Assembly: GCF_019457915.1 (NCBI RefSeq)
Contig: NZ_JAHZSS010000020.1
Location: forward strand, 31,421 to 95,420
Source: Neiella holothuriorum
GTDB taxonomy: Bacteria; Pseudomonadota; Gammaproteobacteria; Enterobacterales; Neiellaceae
Length of the DNA: 64,000 nucleotides
Reading direction: 5' to 3'
This document shows, piece by piece, positions 40,578 to 49,934 of the stretch (position 1 is its first letter; the number at the start of each line of letters is the position of its first letter). The notes under the pieces were generated by a model. That model searched no databases. It saw only the letters and a program-made list of their open reading frames with translations, and was not told where the DNA came from. Made by a program: the position numbers and the translations under genes.

Positions 40578-40755
40578 GCTCATTGTTAGCGTTCATTTTG
40601 CAAAATTGTATCGGCCGATATTCCATCGATTGATTTGCTGTCAGATCTAGCTTTTGTTGATCTGAATTTGGAATCGTAGCAAGGGTGCGATTACACTCGC
40701 CTGTGTATTCATAACAATAACGATTACAACAGCAAACTACCGACTTGGAACAACC

Positions 40756-42441
40756 ATGAAACTTACTCTAATAAGCGTGGCACTGGCTGCTGCGAGCCTG
40801 ATGGCTTGTCAACCGCAAACCAGTGAAACCGCGCCCCAAAAATCCGTACAACCAACGACTGAAAAGGCGCCCTTAACGCTTGTCGAAGGGTTTGATAGCA
40901 ACCGTTTTAATATTTATACCCCGGTTGAATTAACGGCTGATCTTAGCGGCCTCAGTAACAATCAAAAGCAAATGATTGGGTTATTGATAGAAGCCTCTGA
41001 AATCATGGATGACCTTTTTTGGCAGCAAGCTTTTGGTGCTTCTAAAGATGCTTTGTTGACTCAAATTGCCGATCCTGCGCTGAAAGCCTTTGCAGATATC
41101 AACTACGGCCCTTGGGATCGACTCGACGGCGACAAGCCCTTTATTGCAGGCTATGCCGAAAAACCGTTAGGTGCCGCCTTCTACCCAGCTGACATGACCA
41201 AAGCTGAATTTGAACAATTTGGCGCTGACGGTAAAGACGGCCTTTACAGTGTGGTTGAGCGCAATGACGCTGGTGAGCTTGAGCTGGTGAGTTATGCCGA
41301 CAAATACGCTAGCGAACTGACCAAAGCAGCCGCATTGTTACGCCAAGCTGCGGCGTTGGCCGACGATGATGAGTTTGCGGATTACCTTCAGCTGCGTGCG
41401 GATGCTTTTTTGAGTAATGATTATTTCAAGTCGGATGTGGCTTGGATGGCCATGAAAAACAACGCCATTGACGTGGTGATTGGCCCAATCGAAAACTATG
41501 AAGATCAGCTCTTTGGCTATCGCACAGCGTTTGAAGCTTACGTTCTTATTAAAGATTTGGCGTGGAGTGAGCGGTTAAGCAAATACGCTGCGTTCTTACC
41601 TTGGCTGCAACAAGAGCTACCGGTGCCAGCCGAATATAAGGCCGAAAAGCCGGGCTCCGATGCAGAGCTTAATGCGTATGATGTGGTGTATTACGCTGGT
41701 CATAGCAATGCGGGTAGCAAAACCATCGCCATTAACTTACCCAATGATGAGCGGGTACAGCTTGCGCAAGGCTCGCGTCGGTTGCAACTTAAAAATGCCA
41801 TGCGTGCTAAGTTTGACCAAATTTTAGTGCCTATTGCTGATCAGCTCATTGTGCCAGAGCAGCGCCAACACATTACCTTCAATGCGTTCTTTTCCAATAC
41901 CATGTTTCATGAAGTGGCTCATGGCTTAGGCATTAAGAACACCCTTGATGGAACAAGCACAGTGCGTCAAGCCTTAAAAGAACATGCATCGGCATTGGAA
42001 GAAGGCAAAGCCGACATGCTTGGCCTGTATATGGTTCGCAAATTGTACGAAAAGGGCGAGATCACCGAAGGCAAATTGCATGACTATTACACCACCTTCA
42101 TGGCGGGCATTTTCCGCTCTGTTCGCTTTGGCGCTTCTAGTGCTCACGGTGTCGCGAATATGCTGCGTTTTAACTATTTTGCAGCGCAGGATGCATTTAG
42201 CAAAACCGAAGAGGGTTTGTATCAGGTTAACTACGATCAGTTTGAGCTGGCGATGGATAAATTATCTGAGAAAATCCTCCGCTTCCAAGGTGATGGAGAC
42301 TATGCTGGCGTGGCAGATTGGGTTGCCCAAGCGGGTGCTATTGGCCCAGAGTTGGCGGCAGATCTCGATAAACTAGCAGCCGCAAACATTCCGGTTGACA
42401 TTGTCTTTCAACAAGGCAAGGATAGCCTTGCGCTAAATTAG
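40756..42441 (+). CDS. Lipoprotein zinc peptidase, M49 (dipeptidyl-peptidase III-like) family
   Basis: A 561-residue protein with a lipoprotein signal: LMAC lipobox, Cys18 lipidated. The zinc motif is HEVAH at 385-389 (MFHEVAHGLGIKN) with the third ligand expected at Glu416 (EEGKAD). The layout (a long helical domain, then HExxH and E..xAD) matches the bacterial M49-like group often labelled Zn-dependent hydrolase. True DPP III has HELLGH; this subgroup has the shorter HExxH. It should degrade peptides in the periplasm or on the cell surface. It stands alone. Confidence 0.85.
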   Translation: MKLTLISVALAAASLMACQPQTSETAPQKSVQPTTEKAPLTLVEGFDSNRFNIYTPVELTADLSGLSNNQKQMIGLLIEASEIMDDLFWQQAFGASKDALLTQIADPALKAFADINYGPWDRLDGDKPFIAGYAEKPLGAAFYPADMTKAEFEQFGADGKDGLYSVVERNDAGELELVSYADKYASELTKAAALLRQAAALADDDEFADYLQLRADAFLSNDYFKSDVAWMAMKNNAIDVVIGPIENYEDQLFGYRTAFEAYVLIKDLAWSERLSKYAAFLPWLQQELPVPAEYKAEKPGSDAELNAYDVVYYAGHSNAGSKTIAINLPNDERVQLAQGSRRLQLKNAMRAKFDQILVPIADQLIVPEQRQHITFNAFFSNTMFHEVAHGLGIKNTLDGTSTVRQALKEHASALEEGKADMLGLYMVRKLYEKGEITEGKLHDYYTTFMAGIFRSVRFGASSAHGVANMLRFNYFAAQDAFSKTEEGLYQVNYDQFELAMDKLSEKILRFQGDGDYAGVADWVAQAGAIGPELAADLDKLAAANIPVDIVFQQGKDSLALN

Positions 42442-42512
42442 AAATTGACGGTCGCCAATAAATTGGCGGCCGCTTTAAATTGAAAGAATCAAGCAAATCC
42501 CGGAGAGGAAAC

Positions 42513-42767
42513 ATGGTATTTGGTCGCCGATCAGGCTTTGCTCTTAGTGAGCGCCGCAAAAATTCGGCTTTACCGGAACAACACTCGCAAAAGCTGCATC
42601 AATTTCAGCTCGATCGGGTTAGTGATTTATTGAATATGGGTGCAAGCTTGCTGTTTGTTCGCGACGCTGAAATAGCGCCACTTGCCATCTTGGAACATGG
42701 TCATCAATTACTCACTGTTGATCATCACGGCTTGATTCAAAGCGATCCAGACTTGCAGATTCGCTAA
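42513..42767 (+). CDS. Small uncharacterised protein (84 aa)
   Basis: An 84-residue basic, soluble protein (MVFGRRSGFALSERRKNSALPEQ...). I do not recognise the family. A very good ribosome site, GGAGAGG, lies 6 nt before the ATG, so it is likely real; the frame is open 11 codons further upstream. The C-terminal 40 residues (DRVSDLLNMGASLLFVRDAEIAPLAILEHGHQLLTV) look like a folded alpha/beta unit. It is downstream of the peptidase. Confidence 0.65.
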   Translation: MVFGRRSGFALSERRKNSALPEQHSQKLHQFQLDRVSDLLNMGASLLFVRDAEIAPLAILEHGHQLLTVDHHGLIQSDPDLQIR

Positions 42768-42907
42768 GCTCCCAGGTTTCGCGATGCGCTGTGTCATCAT
42801 GGGCCTAGCGATTTCTATGCTCGGGCTTATTGCCCGCCTGCTCTCCCAATTGCATCGAACAGCACGAACAACTATGTTGTTGGCTAGGTAACTCTAGTGA
42901 GCTGTTC

Positions 42908-43747
42908 ATGACCCCACTCATTCAACATTCTCCCCATGGCATCCCGTTAGTCTTGTCGCCGGCGAATGGCTTTCCGCCGCTGGTCTACCGTGCCTTGCTA
43001 GACGAATTAACGAGCCTCAATCAGCTACAACTATGGCTCGCAGAGCATCGGCCCTTGTGGCGCAATCAACAGCTCATGCAGCCGTTTAATTGGCAGCAGC
43101 TAGCGACCGATCTAATACAGCAGATTGAGCAGCAGCAGTTGCCGCCGGTTATTTTGCTGGGGCATTCGCTGGGAGCCGTTTTAGGATTAATGGCGGCCCG
43201 CCGCCGACCCGATCTGTTTCGGCAATTAATTTTGGTCGATCCGGTGTTCTTTCCAGCCTACAAATCCCACTTTCTACGCTGGTTGCCGTGGCGCTTCAAA
43301 CGCACGATTCCAATGATCAAGAAAACCCTTGGCCGGCCTGAACGTTTTGCCGATGCGCACTCGGCATTTAAATTTCATCGCCGGGCGTCGGCTTTTCGGA
43401 ATTTATCTGACGAGGGATTGCAGACCTATATCGAGCATGGATTTGAGGAAGTGGATAGCGAACTTCAGCTACGTTTTGGCAAATCGTGGGAAGCTGCAAT
43501 CTATGGCTCTTTGCCCAATGTTTGGCCTGATTTACGTCAGCTCGAAACACCAACCATTGCTATTCGAGCGCAGCATTCCAACACGTTGGCGCTGCCGCAA
43601 TGGCAACGTTGGCAGCGTTTAAAGCCTCAACATCAGTTTGTTGAATTTAGTGGGAGTGAGCACTTGCTTCCGCTAACGGAGCCGCATCGACTGGCCGATT
43701 ATTTGAGGCCGGTATTAAGCCAACTGGTGACCGCGGCAAGCGCCTAA
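42908..43747 (+). CDS. Alpha/beta hydrolase
   Basis: A 279-residue alpha/beta hydrolase. The nucleophile elbow is GHSLGAVLGL; the oxyanion segment (LSPANGFPP) precedes it. The catalytic His is probably in SGSEHLLPL near the C-terminus and the Asp in the strand before it. The start at ATG 42908 is preferred, since the longer frame begins with unrelated Cys-rich residues. Substrate unknown. It converges on a second alpha/beta hydrolase gene (stops overlap by 4 bp). Confidence 0.85.
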   Translation: MTPLIQHSPHGIPLVLSPANGFPPLVYRALLDELTSLNQLQLWLAEHRPLWRNQQLMQPFNWQQLATDLIQQIEQQQLPPVILLGHSLGAVLGLMAARRRPDLFRQLILVDPVFFPAYKSHFLRWLPWRFKRTIPMIKKTLGRPERFADAHSAFKFHRRASAFRNLSDEGLQTYIEHGFEEVDSELQLRFGKSWEAAIYGSLPNVWPDLRQLETPTIAIRAQHSNTLALPQWQRWQRLKPQHQFVEFSGSEHLLPLTEPHRLADYLRPVLSQLVTAASA

Positions 43748-44727
43748 GCTCGTTTGAAGAAGGTAAAGATTTGCTGCAACAGTGGCGTGCGAATGCTGTC
43801 GACTTCCAATAAGGGCTCGTGGCGCGCTTTGGGAAGGTTGAGCCAATAGCTTTCGACCGGCTTTTGTAACAAGTTACGCCTTAATTTTTGCTGGCCAGCA
43901 GGCGCGACCACACGTTCGTCTTCGGCAAGGGCGAACAACATGGGAGTAACCAGCTTGTCTGTGTTGTGCTGAATCGATTCAATTAGACGCATCGCCTGAT
44001 ACAACCAACCTGCGGTTGGGCCGCCTAACTGTAGCTCCGGTTGCTGTTGATACATGGCTCTGAATTCGTGGTAACGCACCGTGCTGGATGTCAGTGGATT
44101 TTGCTCAAATCCGCTATCGTGATAGTCACGGCGAGAGCTAGAAATATAATCCGGACACTGCTTTTGTTTGCGCCAGCGCCGAGCTTCTATGGCGCTGCGA
44201 ACAGCCAAGTAAGGTTTCAGAAAGACTGCAGGGTAGGGCAATGGTAAGCCAAGCATTGGAGCGCTCAGCGCTGCGCGGTGAAACTGGTTAGGCGCGAGCT
44301 GCATGGCTCGTAACGCAATGCTGGCGCCCATTGAATGAGCAATCAGATAACAAGGCTGATCATCAAAATTACAGCGCCGAGTCAGTTGCAATAAATCTTG
44401 GGCGGCATGGTCAAATGAATCCATGTGGCCAAGATGACGCTCGGGAAAGAACCGTTGTGATAAACCTTGCCCGCGGTGATCGATGACTGAGACTTGATAG
44501 CCTTGGTTAAAGCAATCCATCGCAAGTTCGCGATATTTAAAGGCCGCTTCTGCCCGACCTGGCGCAATGACCAATAACGGTTGCTTGGGTTGCGGATAAA
44601 AGCAGTAGTGCAAACGCCGGCCGCGAGTGCCTGTCATGACGTGTTGTTGCTCGTGGCGTTGACAGAAATCCGTAATTTTTAGCTGGCGGAGGCTATCGGT
44701 TTCGGCGAGTTGCGGAAGTTTACTCAC
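43744..44727 (-). CDS. Alpha/beta hydrolase, lysophospholipase (PldB)-like
   Basis: A 327-residue hydrolase. It has the DHRGQGLS block and the nucleophile elbow IAHSMGASIALRAM of the monoacylglycerol lipase/lysophospholipase L2 family, with the catalytic Asp in ALAEDERVVAPAGQ and His in KARHEPLLE. No signal peptide. Its start overlaps the stop of the coiled-coil membrane protein gene by 4 bp, so they are translated together. Confidence 0.88.
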   Translation of the reverse strand: MSKLPQLAETDSLRQLKITDFCQRHEQQHVMTGTRGRRLHYCFYPQPKQPLLVIAPGRAEAAFKYRELAMDCFNQGYQVSVIDHRGQGLSQRFFPERHLGHMDSFDHAAQDLLQLTRRCNFDDQPCYLIAHSMGASIALRAMQLAPNQFHRAALSAPMLGLPLPYPAVFLKPYLAVRSAIEARRWRKQKQCPDYISSSRRDYHDSGFEQNPLTSSTVRYHEFRAMYQQQPELQLGGPTAGWLYQAMRLIESIQHNTDKLVTPMLFALAEDERVVAPAGQQKLRRNLLQKPVESYWLNLPKARHEPLLEVDSIRTPLLQQIFTFFKRA

Positions 44728-45221
44728 GAGGCGGGTGGCGCCTCTGATGCTTTCGATTCGGTCCGCTGATTCATCATCGCGTTGAGTAGCTTCATCAAAG
44801 CGTTTGGATCACGCATTTGCCACAGCCGCGCCCAAGCTCGATTTTTCTCTTTGAAATACTCGGTCAGCTCTTCAACGCTACAGCCTTCTTCAGCAGGCAG
44901 TGTTTGTAACACTTGCACGTAGTTATGGCCGGTTTGCGCTTGGGTTTGAATAATTGCTGGCAGCCGCTCAATCAAATGCTCTAAAACTTGACCAACCCGC
45001 TGCTGCACTGCGCCTTGTTTGTCATTGAGTTGGCGTAATAGCTGCTCTTGTAACTGGCGGCAGGTGTGGGTCAAGGTTTGCTTGGTCAGCTGTAATTGCT
45101 GATTGGCAGAACGTAGCAGTTTATCGCTTTTGGCAAGCGCTTTGAGAAGCGACAGGCGCTCAACAAAAAGAAGTATGTTTACCAGAATGCTGGCAACTAA
45201 AATCACAATCAAATACATCAT
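44724..45221 (-). CDS. Membrane-anchored coiled-coil protein of unknown function
   Basis: A 165-residue protein: one N-terminal membrane segment (about 3-19), then a long Leu/Gln-rich coiled coil (about 25-100), and a helical C-terminal part (EELTEYFKEKNRAWARLWQMRDPNALMKLLNAMM). It resembles small bitopic scaffold proteins. It is coupled (ATGA overlap) to the PldB-like hydrolase gene and may tether it to the membrane. Confidence 0.7.
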   Translation of the reverse strand: MMYLIVILVASILVNILLFVERLSLLKALAKSDKLLRSANQQLQLTKQTLTHTCRQLQEQLLRQLNDKQGAVQQRVGQVLEHLIERLPAIIQTQAQTGHNYVQVLQTLPAEEGCSVEELTEYFKEKNRAWARLWQMRDPNALMKLLNAMMNQRTESKASEAPPAS

Positions 45222-45438
45222 AGGACTGGGTGACCATTAGTGGGAGTTGGCACTGTGCGTCGCTGGTATCTATTTCGCGGCCAAAGGCTCGCGTACCGAA
45301 CGTGCAGATCCGTCTATCAAAATCCAGCCGTTATATTCGCCAAGCTGAGGTTGGATGTAAAGAGACGGGGTGATGAACTTCGAATTGTTTCTGATCAGAA
45401 AGCAGTTGAACGCCATCGAAGGGGCTTTATTGACGAAC

Positions 45439-45470
45439 AAGCCTCGCTGAATTGGTGCACAACGAGGCTT
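45439..45470 (-). terminator. Possible terminator after luxS
   Basis: An 8-bp perfect stem (AAGCCTCG/CGAGGCTT) with a 16-nt loop lies about 30 bp after the luxS stop. The T-tract is weak. The rest of the 45222-45499 gap has no gene that I can support. Confidence 0.45.
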
Positions 45471-45499
45471 ATTTGTTGCGGTTTGATACAGCTGTGAAC

Positions 45500-46009
45500 T
45501 TAGAGCTGTGACAGCAATGATTGAGGCAGAGCTAACTCTTCATTGCTATTGATGTTGATGCCTTGGTCTTTAATGGCTCGGGCAATATCCTGCGCTTCTG
45601 TTAACGAGTGCATGTCATACGTACCGCACTGATATTCGTTTAGTTCAGGAATATCATTTTGGTTGGCAACGTTGAGCACATCTTCCATTGCGGCTAACCA
45701 TGCATCGGCAACCCGCTGCTCAGATGGCGAACCAATTAAGCTCATGTAGAAACCGGTGCGACAGCCCATCGGTGAAATATCGATGATTTCGACATCGTCG
45801 GCGTTTAGGTGATCGCGCATGAAGCCCGCAAATAAATGCTCCAAGGTATGGATGCCGCGCTCAGACAATATGTCGGCATTGGGCACGCAAAAGCGCAAAT
45901 CAAATACCGTGATGGTGTCTTGTTTTGGCGTTTGCATGGTTTTAGCTACCCGCACCGCAGGCGCAGACATTTTGGTGTGATCAACGGTAAAGCTATCGAG
46001 CAAAGGCAT
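45500..46009 (-). CDS. luxS: S-ribosylhomocysteine lyase LuxS
   Basis: A 169-residue iron enzyme that cleaves S-ribosylhomocysteine to homocysteine and the autoinducer-2 precursor. Metal-binding HTLEH (his pair) and the [12 protein letters not shown] segment are present, with catalytic Cys in GCRTGFYM. I start at the ATG at 46009 ([11 protein letters not shown]); a GTG two codons upstream is possible. There is an inverted repeat AAGCCTCG/CGAGGCTT at 45439-45470 downstream that may terminate the transcript. Confidence 0.97.
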   Translation of the reverse strand: MPLLDSFTVDHTKMSAPAVRVAKTMQTPKQDTITVFDLRFCVPNADILSERGIHTLEHLFAGFMRDHLNADDVEIIDISPMGCRTGFYMSLIGSPSEQRVADAWLAAMEDVLNVANQNDIPELNEYQCGTYDMHSLTEAQDIARAIKDQGININSNEELALPQSLLSQL

Positions 46010-46156
46010 AGTCACTACTCTCGAATGAATGAAAAAAACGTGTTTGCCAGTTTATACCAAACCGGCCAAAGATGGTGGATGGCTTGATAATTTAACGCAG
46101 CGCCGCGGCAACAAGTTCAACCTGATATTGATGAACCGCTTTTGGTTGAACAGATG

Positions 46157-47086
46157 CTAGTTGGGTTGGGTGGAGGGTGTTGGCTGCGCAACATCCTGAT
46201 GAATAATCACATCGGCATGATCAAACAAGGCTTCAATATCGAGCTCTAACTGATGGCAAATCGCATGGGCTTCTGTCAGGGGCAAATGACCATCGAGTTC
46301 AATATGCATTTGCACAAATCGAGTACCGGCTGATTGACGGGTGCGGAGATCGTGGAACCCTCGAACCGTTGATTTACTGTTGATGGTGTCGATGATTTTC
46401 TGCCGTTCATCAGCGGATAATTCTGAGTCCATGAGGTGCGAAAAAGCATGTCGGGCAATAGCCACAACACTGAACATCATGTAGCAGGCAATAGCTAACG
46501 CAAACCATGCATCTGCGGCTTGCCAACCGTACCAAGTTAAAGCTAGCGATGCCAAAATGGCTAAGTTCATCAATATGTCGGACTGATAATGAAGTCGATC
46601 GGCGCGAATGGCGGTGCTATCGGTTTTGCTAATCACCAAGGTCTGAAAGGCGACTAAGGCGATGGTCATCACCATCGCAATGCCCATCGCGGCCATACCA
46701 ACCGGCAAATTGGTAACAATTGTTGGATTAATCATCCGATCAATGCCGTGCATGGCTAACAACAACGCCGAGCCGCAAATAAATCCACTTTGAACTAGCG
46801 CTGCAATCGCCTCCGCCTTGCCATGACCAAATCGGTGCTTGGCATCTGGTGGCTTTGTTGCCCAGCGCAATGCGAAGAAGTTAATCGCAGATGCTAGTGC
46901 ATCAATGACTGAGTCGAGTAGCGAGGCTAAAAGAGCTGCGGAGCCAGTGTATAACCAGCATGCGGCTTTGATGATCACCAGAAGGACGGCAACTGTAATG
47001 GCCGCAGTACTCGCTAAACGAACCCATTTGGCATAGGACGTTAGGTGATGACTAGAATGGTTGTTGGCTTGAAAATCTGATGACAT
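46157..47086 (-). CDS. fieF: Cation diffusion facilitator FieF (YiiP-like)
   Basis: A 309-residue inner-membrane metal exporter with six membrane segments and a cytoplasmic C-terminal domain. Metal-binding DxxxD (LLDSVIDAL) in TM2 and the HRFGHGKAEAIA loop match FieF, which exports Fe2+ and Zn2+. The His-rich N-terminus (NNHSSHHLTSY) is typical. It lies after cpxP, the same order as in E. coli (cpxP-fieF), which supports the name. Confidence 0.93.
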   Translation of the reverse strand: MSSDFQANNHSSHHLTSYAKWVRLASTAAITVAVLLVIIKAACWLYTGSAALLASLLDSVIDALASAINFFALRWATKPPDAKHRFGHGKAEAIAALVQSGFICGSALLLAMHGIDRMINPTIVTNLPVGMAAMGIAMVMTIALVAFQTLVISKTDSTAIRADRLHYQSDILMNLAILASLALTWYGWQAADAWFALAIACYMMFSVVAIARHAFSHLMDSELSADERQKIIDTINSKSTVRGFHDLRTRQSAGTRFVQMHIELDGHLPLTEAHAICHQLELDIEALFDHADVIIHQDVAQPTPSTQPN

Positions 47087-47152
47087 GATAATTCAGGCAG
47101 CATGCTGTTCGTGGGGGACATGCTGCCTGAAATTACCACGGTGCTCAATGAA

Positions 47153-47596
47153 TTAAGAGGATTTCTTGTTCTTGCGCTTTTGTTGTTTTTCGCGTTGCTC
47201 TTCCATCAAGGTGAGGAATTGCTCACGCTGTTCGACTGTTAGTACCTGCATTATTGCGTGGTGAGCCTGCATTCTAGCGAGGGCACGTGTTTGCTTGTGA
47301 GTCGCTTTCTCTTCGATCAAGCGTAGTGCTTCAGTTTCATCGAACGTTGGGTTTTCCATCAACGCTTTCATACTCGCACGGTTGCTATCGCGGACACTTG
47401 CCATGGCTTCACGCTGCGCTTCGCCTTCAGATTTTTGCGTTTGGCGAATAGTTTGGATTTGCGTTTGCTGCTCGCTGGTCAAATCCAGTTGCTTTAGAAT
47501 CTTACCCATTTTCGGGCCGTTACATTTCGCCATGGCACCGGCACTAGCGAGTCCAATGGTGCAACACAGGGCAATTAGGATTGGCTTCATGTTCAT
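47153..47596 (-). CDS. cpxP: CpxP-like periplasmic stress adaptor (LTxxQ family)
   Basis: A 147-residue secreted protein: signal peptide about 1-23, then a helical body with two LTxxQ motifs (LTSEQ at 39-43 and LTVEQ near 119). CpxP binds misfolded proteins and holds CpxA inactive. Its place, divergent from cpxR with a CpxR box between and fieF downstream, confirms the call over Spy. The Lys-rich C-terminus (QQKRKNKKSS) is unusual. Confidence 0.88.
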   Translation of the reverse strand: MNMKPILIALCCTIGLASAGAMAKCNGPKMGKILKQLDLTSEQQTQIQTIRQTQKSEGEAQREAMASVRDSNRASMKALMENPTFDETEALRLIEEKATHKQTRALARMQAHHAIMQVLTVEQREQFLTLMEEQREKQQKRKNKKSS

Positions 47597-47706
47597 GATG
47601 TTGTTCCTCGATTTTTGTTCTTGCTGTTGGTTTGGTTCGAAGTTCGTTGGGGAAATTCGATGTTGATAAGGTTAGTGGCTGCAATGCAAAGCAACGTCAA
47701 GACAAC

Positions 47707-47721
47707 GTAAAGATTCGTAAA
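47707..47721. promoter_or_regulatory. CpxR binding box
   Basis: GTAAA-N5-GTAAA (47707-47711 and 47717-47721) is a perfect match to the CpxR consensus. It lies between the divergent cpxP and cpxR genes, so autoregulation of both is expected. Confidence 0.8.
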
Positions 47722-47792
47722 ATTAGATAGTAACGCTAGTCTTGCTAAGCGGTCGAACGTAATCTTGCTGTCAGATACTAAGAGAGGGTGCC

Positions 47793-48485
47793 ATGAGTCG
47801 GATTCTGTTAATTGATGACGATATTGATTTAGCGAGTTTGCTAAAAGAGCTGCTTCAATATGAAGGCTATGAGCTAGATGCCGTTCATGATGGTGCGGCA
47901 GGCTTGGCGCTGGCTAAAACCGGCCAACATGAACTGGTGCTACTCGATGTCATGCTGCCGAAACTCAATGGCTTTGAGTTGTTAAAGCAGCTTCGTCAAC
48001 ATTCGTCGATACCTGTCATTATGCTGACCGCGCGCGGCGAGCCAGCTGATCGGGTGTTGGGCCTTGAGCATGGTGCAGACGATTACCTACCAAAACCCTT
48101 TACTGAAGCCGAGCTGGTGGCCCGTATGAAGGCGGTGTTGCGCCGCTATCAACCTGCGCAAGACATGGGTGAGTTGCTGCAATCACTCGGGTTGAGTGTG
48201 CATATTGGCAAGCAAGAGGTGCAGTGGCAGGGCGAAATGCTGAGCCTGACTAGTGCAGAGCTGGCGATGCTTGCTTGCTTGATGGAATCACCGGGCCAGC
48301 CGGTTGATAAAGAAACATTGAGTCAGCATGCCCTTGGGCGTCGGTTGATGCCGTTTGATCGCAGCGTTGACATGCATGTCAGTCATGTTCGTAAAAAGCT
48401 TGCGGACTACCTGCCTGAAGTGCCCATTAAAACAATGCGCGGGCGAGGTTATTGCTGGTCTGCAGAAGTGACGCGGAGCGCCTGA
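47793..48485 (+). CDS. cpxR: Envelope-stress response regulator CpxR
   Basis: A 230-residue OmpR-family regulator. Receiver domain with Asp52 (LVLLDVMLPKLNG) and Lys in the PKPF loop; C-terminal winged helix (LTSAELAML, RSVDMHVSHVRKKLAD, KTMRGRGYCW). It controls envelope protein folding and stress. Its stop (TGA) shares one base with the cpxA ATG. Confidence 0.94.
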   Translation: MSRILLIDDDIDLASLLKELLQYEGYELDAVHDGAAGLALAKTGQHELVLLDVMLPKLNGFELLKQLRQHSSIPVIMLTARGEPADRVLGLEHGADDYLPKPFTEAELVARMKAVLRRYQPAQDMGELLQSLGLSVHIGKQEVQWQGEMLSLTSAELAMLACLMESPGQPVDKETLSQHALGRRLMPFDRSVDMHVSHVRKKLADYLPEVPIKTMRGRGYCWSAEVTRSA

Positions 48486-49843
48486 TGTCATTATCGATCC
48501 GTATTTTTATTTGGTTGTGGGTGGCATTACTAGCCGTTGCAGGCTTGATGTTAGCGTGGCCCAAAGTTTTACCAGCCGGCCCTCAGGCATTGGATGCCAA
48601 TCTCACCAAATATAGTGCCGACCAGGTTGAGCGTATTGAACGCATGTTGGAGCGGTCTGATAAAAAGCGTAAACGCTGGCTGAAACACGGCCGCCTGCTG
48701 CCCGATGGTAGTTTGCTCTGGTTGTACGATAACAACCTTCACCGTTTTACCAGTGACCGAGTACCGCCAGAAGTGGCCGAACGCATCATGACCATGCTTG
48801 ATTTGGAAGAGCCCATCATTGATTTTGTCGATCATCGTTGGATGCTTGGGCCATTAGCCATAGATTCCGGTAATTATCAGCTCACCGCGTTCATTGGTTT
48901 GTCGGAGAAAATAGGGCGTGGCGCATGGTTGCGTCATATGGTGCGCCAATCGCCGTTATTGTTAGTGTGCGTTGCCTTGCTGTTGGGCGGGTTAGCGTAT
49001 TTGGTGGCACGCCAAATTGTTAAACCGCTAGTGAGTTTACGGCGCACCGCTAAGCAAATTGCTGGCGGAGAATTTGCCGCAGCTGTGCCGCAGCAAGTCT
49101 TGCTGCGTAAAGATGAAATTGGCTCCTTAGGGCGCACGGTTAGCAGCATGGGCCACACCATTGATTCCGCGTTGGATGCCCATAAACGCTTGCTAAGCGA
49201 CGTCTCCCACGAATTACGTTCACCATTAACTCGGTTGAGTTTGGCCAATACGCTAGCTGAAAAGCGAGCCGGTGAATCAGAAGAAAGTGCTCGCATCCGT
49301 CATGAAGCTGAAGTGCTCAATGAAATGATTGAGCAATTGCTAAGCTTGTCGCGGATGCAGCTCATGCCGCAGCATGATCGGCAGCCTGTGGCGATTATTA
49401 GTATTTTGAATCAGTGCTTTGACAACCTTCGATTTAGCCACCCAGAGCTACAACTTCAGCTGAACAATCAACTTGCCTCAGACAATATTTTGGTGTCTGG
49501 CAATGAAGATTTGTTCAAGCGAGCCATTAGCAATGTGTTAGACAATGCCAGCCGGTATGCCGACGCGGTTATTCTGGTTTCGATTGACGAATCCGACGGT
49601 CAATTAGAGTTAGTGCTTGAAGATGATGGTTGTGGCGTTCCAGAGCAAGAATTAGACAAGCTATTTGAGCCCTTCTATCGCCCTGAATTTGCTCGGGATC
49701 GGAGTCGCGGCGGCGCAGGTTTAGGCTTAGCCATTGTTGCTCAAGCTGTAAAATTCCATGGTGGTCAAGTGGCTGCCAGTCTGGCTGATTCGGGCGGTTT
49801 ACGAATTGTCATTACCATGCCATTGGTGGATGAGAGCGCATAA
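48485..49843 (+). CDS. cpxA: Envelope-stress sensor kinase CpxA
   Basis: A 452-residue inner-membrane kinase. TM1 near residues 5-23, a periplasmic sensor of about 130 residues, TM2 near 155-175, HAMP, HisKA (SDVSHELRSPLTRLSLA), ATPase (NVLDNASRYA, DDGCGVP, RGGAGLGLAIV). The ATG overlaps the cpxR stop, and it begins MSLSIRIFIWLWVALL as in the family. Confidence 0.93.
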   Translation: MSLSIRIFIWLWVALLAVAGLMLAWPKVLPAGPQALDANLTKYSADQVERIERMLERSDKKRKRWLKHGRLLPDGSLLWLYDNNLHRFTSDRVPPEVAERIMTMLDLEEPIIDFVDHRWMLGPLAIDSGNYQLTAFIGLSEKIGRGAWLRHMVRQSPLLLVCVALLLGGLAYLVARQIVKPLVSLRRTAKQIAGGEFAAAVPQQVLLRKDEIGSLGRTVSSMGHTIDSALDAHKRLLSDVSHELRSPLTRLSLANTLAEKRAGESEESARIRHEAEVLNEMIEQLLSLSRMQLMPQHDRQPVAIISILNQCFDNLRFSHPELQLQLNNQLASDNILVSGNEDLFKRAISNVLDNASRYADAVILVSIDESDGQLELVLEDDGCGVPEQELDKLFEPFYRPEFARDRSRGGAGLGLAIVAQAVKFHGGQVAASLADSGGLRIVITMPLVDESA

Positions 49844-49934
49844 TCGTGTGCGCTTTCGCTTGAAGTTTTGCAGTAGTTTCAGCACTTCGGACCGCGTACA
49901 ATAGCGGGATATTTTCGCTAATCACCCAATCATT

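Noticed and set aside
40608..40625. Palindrome ATCGGCCGAT near the peptidase promoter
   Set aside because: Short, and palindromes of this length are expected by chance.
42784..42888. 34-codon hydrophobic frame before the alpha/beta hydrolase
   Set aside because: Too short, weak ribosome site, and it overlaps the upstream open part of the hydrolase frame; no independent support.
45240..45497. 85-codon frame between the coiled-coil gene and luxS
   Set aside because: Weak GTG start, many Arg and Cys in an unlikely pattern, and it overlaps the likely luxS terminator.
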